From assembly GCA_025504975.1 (NCBI GenBank), contig JANUWI010000010.1, forward strand, positions 124,001-188,000: a stretch of 64,000 nucleotides of DNA, given 5' to 3'. The stretch's first letter is position 1. Each line of letters opens with the position of its first letter. This DNA comes from Plenodomus lindquistii. Lineage: Eukaryota > Ascomycota > Dothideomycetes > Pleosporales > Leptosphaeriaceae. A program made the position numbers and the translations under genes. The notes under the pieces are model-generated. The model searched no databases. It was not told the DNA's origin and was given only the letters and a program-made list of their open reading frames with translations. Positions 44,777 through 54,925 of this stretch are shown here, one piece after another.

Positions 44777-46989
44777 ATGACGCCGCCACTGTCTCCACGG
44801 GGATACGGGCCTCCCCACATCCGCCTCAACTCGGGCACCCAAGAGGCCACGACCGACGACAACAACAACCACAACGCCTCGCCGGCCGTGCGACCCGTCA
44901 CGGCGCGCACCAACTCGGCCCGCTCGCTCACACAGCCCATCCGCCCGGGCACTGCACCCAGCCCCGGCCTGCGCTCTGGCACCGCACCCGTCTTCTACAA
45001 CAATGCTGCCGTCGCCGAGTCTGCCGAGCTGCTGCTGCCGCCCAAGAAACTCGGTGCCAGCCGCCAGTACCGCGACGAGTCGCCCCTGCGCTCGCCCTCG
45101 GCCATGTCGTCCCGACGTTCGAGCTGGAGCTCCGACCTGACGCGCGACTCGAGAGGCCCCTTTGCCTCGCCCTTTGACGATTCGCGCGCACCATCGCGGG
45201 CGGGCAGCGAAGAGGACCTCAACACACAGACCGTCTCGGAGAAGTTCAACATCCTGCCCTCGTCGGGCCTGCTGCTGTTTCCCGAAGACGTGGAAAAAGA
45301 CGACTACCTGCACAACCCAGACCCCAATGAAAAGGACAAGCGGGACTGCGACATCTTCACACGGAGAGGCGCCGTCAACCTCGGCGGCCTGGCACTTCTG
45401 GTTCTCGGCCTTCTTGCCTTGTTTGTCGGATACCCCGTGCTGTACGTCTTGTCTCCCTATGCTCTATTTGCTCGCCGATGCTGACCGCTCAACAACAGAA
45501 CCTTTGTTGACAAGATGACTAAGCCAGTCAAGACGCCATGCTCAGGCAATCCCATGTGTATACAGGGCAAAGAGCACGAGCCGCTACTCACCAACCTGCG
45601 CCAGGGGCTCATCGACCCAGACACGCCCAAGGAAGCCATGACCCGGACATCGGCCGACGGCTCGAAGCAGGTCCTCGTCTTCTCCGACGAGTTCAACACT
45701 GATGGACGCACCTTCTACGATGGCGACGATGCATACTTTCAGGCCGTGGATATTTGGTATGGTGCAACTCAGGACCTAGAGGCAAGTAATCACTCCTAGC
45801 GTCATTCGATGCTCTACTAATTCGAGCAGTGGTACGACCCAGACGCAGCTTTCACCGAGAATGGCACCCTCAACTTCAAGTTTGACCTGTTCAAAAACCA
45901 CGGTCTTGATTACCGGTCTGGTATGGTCCAAACATGGAACAAGCTTTGTTACAAAGGCGGGCACGTCGAGGCCAGCATTTCCTTGCCCGGTCGAGGCGAT
46001 GTCAGTGGGTTCTGGCCCGGATTCTGGACCATGGGCAACCTTGCCCGTCCTGGCTATCTCGGTTCTACCGAGGGACTTTGGCCGTACAGCTATCATGATG
46101 AGTGCGATATGGGTATCACGCCAAATCAAAGCTCATACGATGGCCTCAGCTTCCTACCTGGAATGAGGCTGCCCGCGTGCACCTGCAAAGGCGAAGATCA
46201 CCCGAGCCCTGGCAAATCCCGCAGTGCGCCTGAGATTGATGCTTTGGAAGGCTCCGTACATTTCTTAGGGCCCGGAGAGACCAATGCTGTCGGCGTAGTA
46301 TCGCAGTCCTTTCAGGCTGCGCCGTTTGATATTTGGTACCAGCCAGACTATGGTATGTATCTTTTCTTGGTAGACATGGTCACGGCGGACTGACTCGAGA
46401 GCAGATTATGTCGAGGTCTACGACAAGTCGATAAGCATGATGAATGCCTACAAGGGAGGAGTTTATCAGCAGGCTATATCTGGTCTGACCAATCTCAACA
46501 CCGACTGGTACAACGGAAAACAATACCAGAAGTACGCATTCGATTACAAGACGGGCAAGGATGGCTGGATCACTTGGTATGTCGGCGACGACAAGACGTG
46601 GACCTTTCGGGCTCCTTCAACTCGACCCAATGGCAACATCGGCACCAGGGTGATACCAGAAGAACCCTTGGCTGTCATTGCCAATTTTGGCATGTCCAAC
46701 AGCTTTGCGGCTATTGATCTCGAAGAGATTGCCAAGGATCTTCCTGCGTACATGCGCATCGACTACATCCGCATCTATCAACCCGAAGATAATCAGATTG
46801 TCACTTGCGACCCAGAGGGTTATCCTACTACCGACTACATAGAGAAGCATCCGGAGCCATATGCGAATCCCAATTTCACTGACTGGTAAGTCGCACAGCT
46901 CATCATCCATGGATCGGACTGACTTTGGCAGGAAATCAACCAAATATGACTGGCCACGGAATTCGTTTATGCATGACTGCAAAGAATGA
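44777..46989 (+). CDS. KRE6: Beta-1,6-glucan synthesis protein Kre6/Skn1 (GH16-like)
   Basis: Exons 44777-45441, 45499-45781, 45830-46352, 46405-46885 and 46932-46989 give 669 aa. It is a type II membrane protein: a disordered Ser/Pro/Arg-rich cytosolic N-terminus, one helix at ~residues 200-222 (GGLALLVLGLLALFVGYPVL), then a lumenal GH16-like domain (VFSDEFNTDGRTFYDGDD, GFWPGFWTMGNLARPGY). The GH16 ExDxxE signature is intact as EIDALE (451-456). The last exon is tiny and adds KSTKYDWPRNSFMHDCKE. Kre6/Skn1 proteins are needed for wall beta-1,6-glucan. Intron 2 (45782-45829) begins with GC, AG|GCAAGT, and ends in CAG: it is a GC-AG intron; without it the DLE-WYDPDAAF frame is lost. The frame stays open upstream of MTPPLSPRGYG, so the start is a choice. 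Confidence 0.93.
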
Positions 46990-48398
46990 TTTGTTATTTC
47001 CTCCGTCACAGCAAGGACCGCTGGCCCGGGTTCTAGTTTCTTTTTTGCCTAATGACCTTTTCATGTGGTCACGGCACACGACAATACCCATACGGATCTT
47101 TCGCAAAAGCCCTTGATCATAGACGCTTTCGTTCTCGTGCCTCATCGCGGGCATTCTATGCAATGAGCATTTACACGGTCCGCGCGACAAAGCCTGGCGT
47201 TGTTCAGCACCTTAATTCCGACTCATTTACGCACCGATATTAGATGGAATCGGTGATCGCCGGCTCTTCATTCGAAGCAACAGCCCAGGACGTTCCGAGA
47301 GTCGATTTCAGCGCTCGTATTGGCCATCATCACTGCATCGACATCTACAGCGTTCTTTGTATATCCCAGCATTTGACTTTGCATGCATCCCGTGTACAAA
47401 ACATTTTGGACGTTCAAGACTTATATTCTGACTTAATTGGATAAGAGCTGCTGGACGCTCACCATACTTTCGTGTTTGAATGGTAACGCACTGCATTTTT
47501 ATTACTCTACTATTGTTTTGGCTACTTGTTTGCTTTGAGCAAGCACATAGCCAAATATTTTGCTGTGGCGTTCAATTGGATACAGGATTGCCCAGGTTGT
47601 AGAGTAGCATACGTTCCCGGGATTGACGAGGTCGTTGTAACACGCATTCATGCTGGTAGGGGGAAGAGTGCACGACCAAACAGGGCATAACAGTGGTGAT
47701 GAGGTTTAGATAAGAAGCAAGATATTTACCTGAGTGTTAGAGTCAATGTGGTGAATATGCAAAGTGAATATGGAGCATACTCTGTCTCGCTTCGATCAAA
47801 TCATATATGCGCCGACCTGAGCGTCCCATGGACTAGCACGGACGCTATCATGAATGCAATCACAATTGGTCGACTGACGTGAGATTTTAGCGACGTGTTC
47901 CACGCCTTGAAGTTAGAATTACCGCTTCTGGTAAGAGGCGACAGATAACTAGGCTTCAGGGGAGTCAAGGCCAATGATAGCAGGCTGGATATGGCTTCCA
48001 TCTCACGAAAGATGCGTAGTTCTACGCCTCGCAGCCAAGTACAAGGTTAATTTGCTGAGATCCTAATATTCCGAGCCGAGACATTGACAGGAATTTGGAG
48101 TGTTTGGTGTGCCACACATTGGAGCCTGAGAACTGTTTTAACGTGTGCAGTTAGACGACAACAGGTTGTTTGCCTAATTTGACTGTAGGGTTCATGTTAC
48201 TCTTTCAGCCGTATACAGATCACTAGGTCGCTCCTGTGAAAGTCAAGCGCGTTGCTATTTTTTCGCCGAGATTGCACTTGGAGACCCACATTTTCCTGTC
48301 ATTGTAGTCTTTCCACCTGCTGTTTTGCTTGAAGCATGCGCTTAGAGAAATATCGTGACATATAATATACTGTGTCGATATTAGTCATCGGTTCAGTA

Positions 48399-48489
48399 GG
48401 TTCGGTGGTGTAGTTGGTTATCACGTCAGTCTAACATTGTCCAATGTTTATCACACTGAAGGTCGGGATTTCGAGCATCCCCTGAATCA
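48399..48489 (+). tRNA. tRNA-Val (anticodon AAC) with a 17-nt intron
   Basis: Acceptor stem GGTTCGG pairs with CTGAATC (two G-U pairs), discriminator A48489. The anticodon stem TCAGT/ACTGA is perfect; the 7-base loop CTAACAC appears once the intron at 48437-48453, just 3' of the base after the anticodon, is removed. The T arm is GGGAT-TTCGAGC-ATCCC. The spliced length is 74 nt. Intron position 37/38 is the normal place for nuclear tRNA introns. Confidence 0.88.
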
Positions 48490-48521
48490 ATTCTGGAGCT
48501 GGTTCCACTTGGGAGTTAGAT

Positions 48522-48542
48522 CCCCCCCCCCCCTTTTTTTTT
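48522..48542 (+). terminator. C12-T9 tract; T run is a likely Pol III terminator
   Basis: Twelve C followed by nine T about 45 bases past the tRNA 3' end. A T run this long ends Pol III transcription; the nearer sequence lacks a T4 run, so read-through to here is likely. Confidence 0.55.
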
Positions 48543-49096
48543 GCGCCTCTGCCGAAAGAAAGCCCTCAAGGCGAGATCAGATTCGTCTGTAACGAAACTG
48601 TGTCAAGATTATTCCTCGTGGATGGGTTCCACTCAGGTAGACAGCCCTTCTTCTTCTTCTATGCAATTGTGGCACCTGATTGGCTAGATATAGATAGGCT
48701 TTCAGTCTTAAGGGGCTTGCAGTGCACAATCGAACCATGCATACTAAAAGATTCAAAGAGACAAAGTGATCCAACCGAAGACTTGGTCAAAGGCGCATCT
48801 AATGGAAGCTACAGAGTCGCATAGTTGACTGGTGAAATTGATATTACCTACGCAACAGCCCCGACAGCCCACATCACTGCATGCGCAAGCAGCGTTGCTC
48901 TACACCATCGGACTGATATCTGGGTGACAGCTGGAGGGTCGACCGCGGAGCATGCGAGACGTAGCCTTGCGGAAGAACTAATGAATGATGTCCAATGAAT
49001 GCTATGATGAAAGTTATTGCAGCTCGTCGTCATATAAAGGAAGACACACGAGGGTAGGAATTCGTGGAACCAAGCGGCGAGACAGAGAAAACTACT

Positions 49097-49310
49097 TACA
49101 GGGTATTTATTTGCACGTCGGTTCGCACCCCTGTAGCGCCCGAATAATATACGGTGGCAGCGCTGATTTGGCAATATATTCTAGGGTTCAAGTTCACTGC
49201 TACACTAGGTATAGACTTGCTCTAATTGCGTTAGAGATGAGCAGAGATTTGTACAATATCTGGTATCGCCAACTAGTAGGGGTGCGAACCGACGTACAAA
49301 TACCCTGTAC
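49097..49310. mobile_element. MITE-like element with ~30-bp terminal inverted repeats
   Basis: The ends are inverted copies: both read CAGGGTATTT then, after a small indel, ACGTCGGTTCGCACCCCT (about 49099-49132 and 49279-49308). The left arm has four extra bases. Each end is flanked by TA, fitting a TA target-site duplication of Tc1/mariner-type elements. The ~150 bp interior has no coding potential, so it would depend on a transposase made elsewhere. No second copy was noticed in the window. Confidence 0.7.
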
Positions 49311-49602
49311 TAACTGGGTGATAATCTCTACCGTGTACGACTCTAACTGTCTTCCTATGTATGTAGTGCATGCAGAACGGGCGCGGATACTCCGCTCCGG
49401 TCGGTCCGAACATGGCGATTGAATGTGATACAGTAGCCCCCATCTGTGCGCCAGTAATATGCTAGTATGCCTCTTGGCCACTATACAACCCTTACCTAGG
49501 TAGATCTTTAGTAACCTACATGGCACGAGGGCCAATCTGAACGGAACATGAATTCCGTATGCCCCTAGAGAGTGGTGCGTGCTCTTCATCAGGAATTATG
49601 CC

Positions 49603-49610
49603 TATATAAG
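49603..49610 (+). promoter_or_regulatory. TATA box of mannanase gene
   Basis: TATATAAG, 53 bp before the ATG at 49663. Confidence 0.6.
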
Positions 49611-49662
49611 GTGATTATATGCGTCCTGGTTCATTGATGAGTAACCGAGCAAAGCGTGCACC

Positions 49663-51191
49663 ATGAGATTTTGCGTACTTGTCTCTCTCATCACTGCTGC
49701 GTTGGCACTACCAGCAGCAGTCGATATTTCCTCGAGAGCATCAATCGCAAAGACCGATGGGCTCAAGTTCAACATTGATGGCGTGGCCAAATGTAAGAGA
49801 TGATGATCATTGGCTTCGGTCATAGCTGACACAAGGCTCCAGATTACGCGGGCACAAACAGTAGGTGACGCATCCGACCAGGCCATATGACTGAACACTG
49901 ATTCCCAAGGCTACTGGATGCCGTTCCTAACCAATGACAACGATGTCGATGTTATAATGGGTCACCTGGCCACATCTGGTCAAAAGATCTTACGCATCTG
50001 GGGCTTCAACGATGTCAAGTCGGTACCTGGCTCGGGCACAGTGTACTTCCAGGCGTTCTCTGGGTCTTCTGCAACCATCAATACCGGTGCCAATGGTCTT
50101 CAGCGTCTCGATGCTGTGGTCAAAGCGGCCGAGAAGCACAATATCAAACTTATCATAAGGTAGCTACCGTAGTGATAAAGCTCGTAACAATGGCTGACTT
50201 TTGCAAAGTAAGCTTCTCTCACTTGACCGTTCATGTAATTATGTTTGCGGGGATACTAGTAAAGAAAGAGAATTGAAGTGGTGCTCCCGGCTATGCACGC
50301 AGACACGTTCCTTCTGAGCTCTTGGCTGATAATGGTATTCTATGACCAGATTTCGTAAACTATTGGACAGACTACGGCGGCATGGCAGCGTACTTTTCTG
50401 CATGTGGTGTTAGCAGCAACGAGCAATGGTGAGTGGTGCGATTGAAAATCACACAACATGGTGAATGCTAAGGACATGTTTCGACGACCAGGTACACGAC
50501 AGCCAAGTGTCAAACACTGTACCAGACGTACATCAAAGCCGTCGTAGCGCGCTATCGAAACTCGAACGCAATTTTTGCGTGGGAGCTGGCCAATGAGCCT
50601 CGATGCAAGAGCTGCCAGACTTTGGTACTTACAAATTGGATTCGCAAGACATCCGACTTTGTTCGCTCGCTGGATTCCGATCACATGGTGCGTGCTTGTG
50701 CTTCTTCTGTGTATTGTTGGGGTATTGACGTATGTGCTCAGATCGCCGTGGGTGACGAAGGCTTCGGGCTCGCGGGAGATGGATCGTACCCATACCAGTT
50801 CTCGGAAGGCATCGACTGGGCGGCCAATCTTGCCCTGCCCAACATCTCCTTTGGCACCTTGCACTTGTACCCTGATGCGTGGGGCGTGACGAATGCGTGG
50901 GGCAATGGATGGATCGAATCTCACGCAAAGATATGTGCGCAGCTGAAGAAGCCATGTCTCTTGGAAGAGTACGGCGTCACGCAAGCGGCCGACCACTGTC
51001 CAGTAGAGTCAGGCTGGCAAAAGACCAGCCTGGGCCTCAAGGACGCTGGCATGGCTGGCGATCTCTTTTGGCAGCTTGGGGACGTGATCCAAAGCACTGG
51101 ACAGCAGACGCACAATGACGGACACACCATCTACTACGGGAGCGCAGACTGGAAGTGCTTGGTCGACGACCATGTGAAGAGGATTGGATAG
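49663..51191 (+). CDS. Secreted endo-beta-1,4-mannanase, GH5_7 type (one junction does not keep frame)
   Basis: Exons 49663-49792, 49843-49860 (18 nt), 49910-50159, 50350-50428, 50492-50687 and 50742-51191. Signal peptide MRFCVLVSLITAALALPAA. The TIM barrel has YWMPFLTNDNDVD, KILRIWGFNDV, the acid/base Glu194 in AWELANEPRC and the nucleophile Glu300 in LLEEYGV, with HLYPDAWG between them; numbering assumes the frame is kept, giving about 373 aa. It would cut mannan backbones of plant wall. The intron between exons 3 and 4 is the problem: the only usable donor (AG|GTAGCT at 50160) leaves phase 2, while the next exon needs phase 1 to read NFVNYWTDYGG. One extra G, an undetected micro-exon of the right phase or an odd splice could explain it, and so could real inactivation. 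Confidence 0.85.
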
Positions 51192-51388
51192 GTCGTGGAT
51201 GCAGGCATTGTGTGTGTGTATGTGTGTGTGAGGCTGCGCCACCAACGTGATGAGATGGGATGCCTGGGCACGACGAGGGCGCAAGCTGAAATTCTAGTGC
51301 GCCCCCAGCGTTATATTTCGGGCCGTGTCCCCTCTCTCTCCCCTCTTCGTGAGATGGCCTAGTGCTCTGCCTTGCTTTGCAGTCCATC

Positions 51389-51422
51389 CGTGACCGTGAC
51401 CGTGACCGTGACCGTGACCGTG
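51389..51422. repeat. CGTGAC hexamer repeat
   Basis: Five CGTGAC units plus a partial one, ending three bases before the ATG at 51425. Confidence 0.9.
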
Positions 51423-51424
51423 TA

Positions 51425-54318
51425 ATGGCCGCCCACCGTGCCTTGATCGACGACTCGTCTCCTCCAGCAAACGCGCCCCTGGTCCCCGCGCGCGGCCCGA
51501 CCCACGTGCCGCCGCCAGCCAGCCCGCCGTGGACAAGCTTCCAGAGCGATTGGACCGCCGTGGACACGCCCCTTGGGCACGACCTCGATGACGGACAAGA
51601 TGTCGTCGAGAGCTCCCACCGGCGGGGCCGCAGCGGCCTCGGCATCTCTGGGACCACGAGTCCGAGTCCGAGTCCACGGTTGGCCAAGCGCGTCAGCATA
51701 CAGGCAATCTCGAGACGAGCCGTTGGGAGTCCTGGCGCGCTGTCTCCGCCAGACTCCTCGGAACCTCTGGCGGATTTGTCGCGGGCTCTGCCGACACCAC
51801 GCCTGATCTGCGACGAGAGCGATCCAGTCCGCAGATCGGCACATTCGATGAATTCCGTCGCGGTCTGCCGAAGCATCCAGGACAGAGCACCGCCACCATA
51901 GACGAATATGTAGAGTACGCCCATGTCGCGGACACGACGAGGTTAAGGGCTTCGGGCCCGCCGTCTCTCAAATCTGCCTATGCGGGCGACTTTCATCCTA
52001 CCCACGAATGTCCTACCGACCGCGACTTTTACAACTCTCGCTTCACCTGGCTCAACATATCTACCGTCATCATCTGCCTCTTCTCTTGCATCTTCTCGGG
52101 CCTCTTTTTGGTGCTAGCGATACTTGCACCTCATTATGGCCGACGCATCACCAGCCAAGGCCCCTTGACCCCAGCCGCCGCAAAACTTCTGACTGCCGTC
52201 ATGGCAAAGCTCATCGAATTGTCTTTCGTCACCTCTTTCGTGGCTTTTCTTGGGCAGGCCTAGAGTCGCAGAGCCTTCATGAAGGACGGTGGTCGTGGTG
52301 TGACACTATCCGAACTTAGTATGTGGAGGTGGGTCGTCCAGCCTGGCACGCTGATTTCACATCCTGTATCTGCCAGATACGCAGGTCTCTCCTTACTCGC
52401 CATCTTTAGCTTGTTGAGCGCTGTACTGGCTACCCTTTACTCTTCAGCAGCTACCGCATTAGGCATGTATACTTTGTCGAACAAGTGACTTCTACTCGGC
52501 TGACGGCACATCAGTTCAGCCATTACTCCAAAGGTCTTGGGTACCTAAACTACCAGAAATACTTGGCTGAATGGGACATTTTAGCCAACGACTTTGGAAA
52601 CGGGACCGCAGACCAGCACAAGAGACCCCCAGGATTCGGACTCCTTCACGAGAACACGACCGTCACTGCGCAATGGGTTGACATTTCCAACACTTCGGAG
52701 GTCTCCAGAAAATTTGGGCGAGCAGTCAACAACGTTTCGCTCGCGATGCCTCATGCTGGAGTGTTCGCAGCCGCTCGTGATCAACAGAGTGGTATTCCCC
52801 AACCAGAAGAGCTAAATTCCGAGGGCACCTACTCGCTTCGAGCCTCTGTCCCTTCCCCTGTCATGAACATTTTGTGTGTCAACATGAATGAGGGAGAACT
52901 TAGGCCAATAGTCTACGATGCGTGGAACGACGACGATGTGAATATCAACACCTGGCGAGACCTGTCAAACAAAGCAACGTCTGTGAACGAGACTGTCGTG
53001 GACACGATATTTGGTTGGAAAAGTGGATCAGGCATCGACAGCCCACCAGTATTCGCCAAGTATCCCAAGCCCTTCAACACCATCATGAATCATACGAGTC
53101 ACTTGTGGGGACGGCCGTCTATCTATCTCTTGGGACAAGGCGGAGAATCGGATGATGGCAACGATGCTACAGGTACATTTGTGCTATGCAAGCTTGAAGC
53201 GCACATGACATCATCCTGTTCCACACGTTACAACGCTACTGGATCGGGCGGTACAATGGAGGCTCTTTGTGGAGAAAGTGCAGGGGATATGACGTATAAC
53301 AGGAGCCAGATCGATGCTCCACTGAGAAGGAGCCTTCCAAACTGGAGGGATATTGGGTTTGAGTGGAGTAACAGCCTCTCTCTCAACGCCGGACTCATGG
53401 ATGGGGCGGCAAGTAATTCACGTTTGTTGACACAGCTGATGTTGAAGCCTTCTGCTAACCGTGGGCCGAACAATTTCCAAGTTGATCTGAGTGCCTCACT
53501 ACCCAGCGTTGCGGAGGCGTTGGCTGTTATGTCTGGATGCACATTGCTCAAGGGCACAATTGACGCGCCTTTTGTCATGTTCTGGGTAAGTCGTGATAGT
53601 CGCACATGGATCTAGAGACGCCGCTCTTCAGAGGGATGCGGATGCTGACTCGGAAAACAGAATTACACGGGAGAAGGAAGCCTACTCCAACAGAATGCAC
53701 GACAGTACTTCAACGCGTCGTGGAAAGCGCAGCAATACGCATCTGGGGGGGAAGGGGGTGGACTCTGCGTCCAAGGGGTGGTTGGTCATCCTTGGACTGG
53801 TGTTTGCGATGAATCTGTTCGTCTTTGGCTATTTCATGGTGCATCAAGGCAACGTGACGGACTTCCAAGGGCCATCCAACCTGTTCGCGCTGGCTGTCAA
53901 CTCGCCGCCATCACAGGCCCTCGCTGGGTCGTGCGGTGGGGGACCTCAGGGGCGCCACTACACGGTGAACTGGTTCGTCAACCATGAAGGCAGTCATCTG
54001 TTCATGGAGCCTGGCGAAAAGAGGCCTATTCTTGACGCTAGCCGAGGGCACAGACACAGACGCGGTCACGGCGATGGACCTCGTGAAGTCCAAGCTGGTG
54101 GGTTGTTTGCTTCGGTCTCTGGAGCAGTCGGGCGCGCATTTAGGATCAAGCAGAGCAGTAGGCCGAAGAAGTTAAGGTTTGGGGATGTGGGGGAAGAGCT
54201 CAGAGGATCCAATGCTGGACCAGTTGACGTGCGTGGAACCGACTACGAAATGGAAAGCGGCCACGCCAGGACACAGCGGCAGTATGCGAAGCTGGCCAAT
54301 AGACGGAGCATGTTGTAG
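51425..54318 (+). pseudogene. Broken gene for a conserved fungal multi-pass membrane protein
   Basis: Coding pieces of one protein are recognisable but no single spliced frame joins them. The N-terminal frame from ATG 51425 (MAAHRALIDDS) closes at 51899-51901, while the piece just upstream of the first helix (FDEFRRGLPKHPGQSTATIDEYVEYAHVA) is in another frame with no good intron between. That frame gives two helices (WLNISTVIICLFSCIFSGLF; LIELSFVTSFVAFLGQ) and meets TAG at 52261-52263; SRRAFMKDGGRG then continues in the same frame. After ATAL (~52466) the frame is lost again up to a long ectodomain piece (to ~53585, LNYQKYLAEWDILANDFGNGT, TVTAQWVDISNTSE). After a normal intron (53586 onwards), NYTGEGSLLQQNARQYFNAS and the last helix GWLVILGLVFAMNLFVFGYF are in different frames, changing in a G6-GAA-G5 run at 53745-53758. 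It ends YAKLANRRSML. Function unknown; sequencing indels could explain part of this. Confidence 0.65.
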
Positions 54319-54925
54319 GCAGCGTGGTCTCGTACTTGCAATGCACAATGCGCCGGCAGTGACATGTGTGTCTAGGTAGACTTTGCAGAGACGTCTCCGG
54401 AGGGGGGTGATTGGGTCGGTGTTTGCCGTTTTCCCCAGAGTGAGCGACGGCGGCGGGCTGCAGCAGGCCCGGCAGGGGCAGGTGCAAGCGACCGTTCGGC
54501 GCTCGGGGTGTTGGCGGGTGGTGCGCTTCGCATGTGAAGACGGATGCACCCAGTCACTCACGGCCTGCACTGCCCAAGGACTTGTCGGCGACCAAGACGC
54601 ACGCACAATACATACACACATCCACACATACACACATCCACACATCCACACATCCACACATCCACACATCCACACGGCCGCCCATCATTCGTCCTCGCCT
54701 TCGCCGCCGCCGCCGCCACTGCTACTACTGCTACTACTGACGTCTGCTGGCAATGTGACGGCGCGAACCCACCAGGCACCGCAGCCATTGTCGGCCCCGA
54801 AGCCAGCCAGGTGACAGCTGCACCCGCCGCCGCCCATAGCCAGCCATCGCCCTGCCGCAGCCCTGGCGACGCTGTCGCTGCACTCGTTTGCGGGCGCCAC
54901 GGCCACAGGCCCGGCCCACTGCGCC
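54319..54925. other. Intergenic, bHLH promoter and leader
   Basis: Holds the CCACACAT repeat and C-rich leader DNA; no gene recognised. Confidence 0.5.
54610..54675. repeat. CCACACAT octamer minisatellite
   Basis: About six to seven units of CCACACAT with slight variation at the left end (CATACACA). Confidence 0.85.

Larger units (their letters stand above)
46990..49662. other. Intergenic with a tRNA gene and a MITE-like element
   Basis: No protein gene supported. Holds tRNA-Val (48399-48489), a C12/T9 tract (48522-48542) and a 214-bp inverted-repeat element (about 49097-49310), each listed separately. The mannanase promoter is at the right end. Confidence 0.6.

Noticed and set aside
52261..52275. 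Treating the TAG as part of a GC-AG mini-intron (CAG|GCCTAG...CGCAG)
   Set aside because: The intron would be about 15 nt, too short for the spliceosome.
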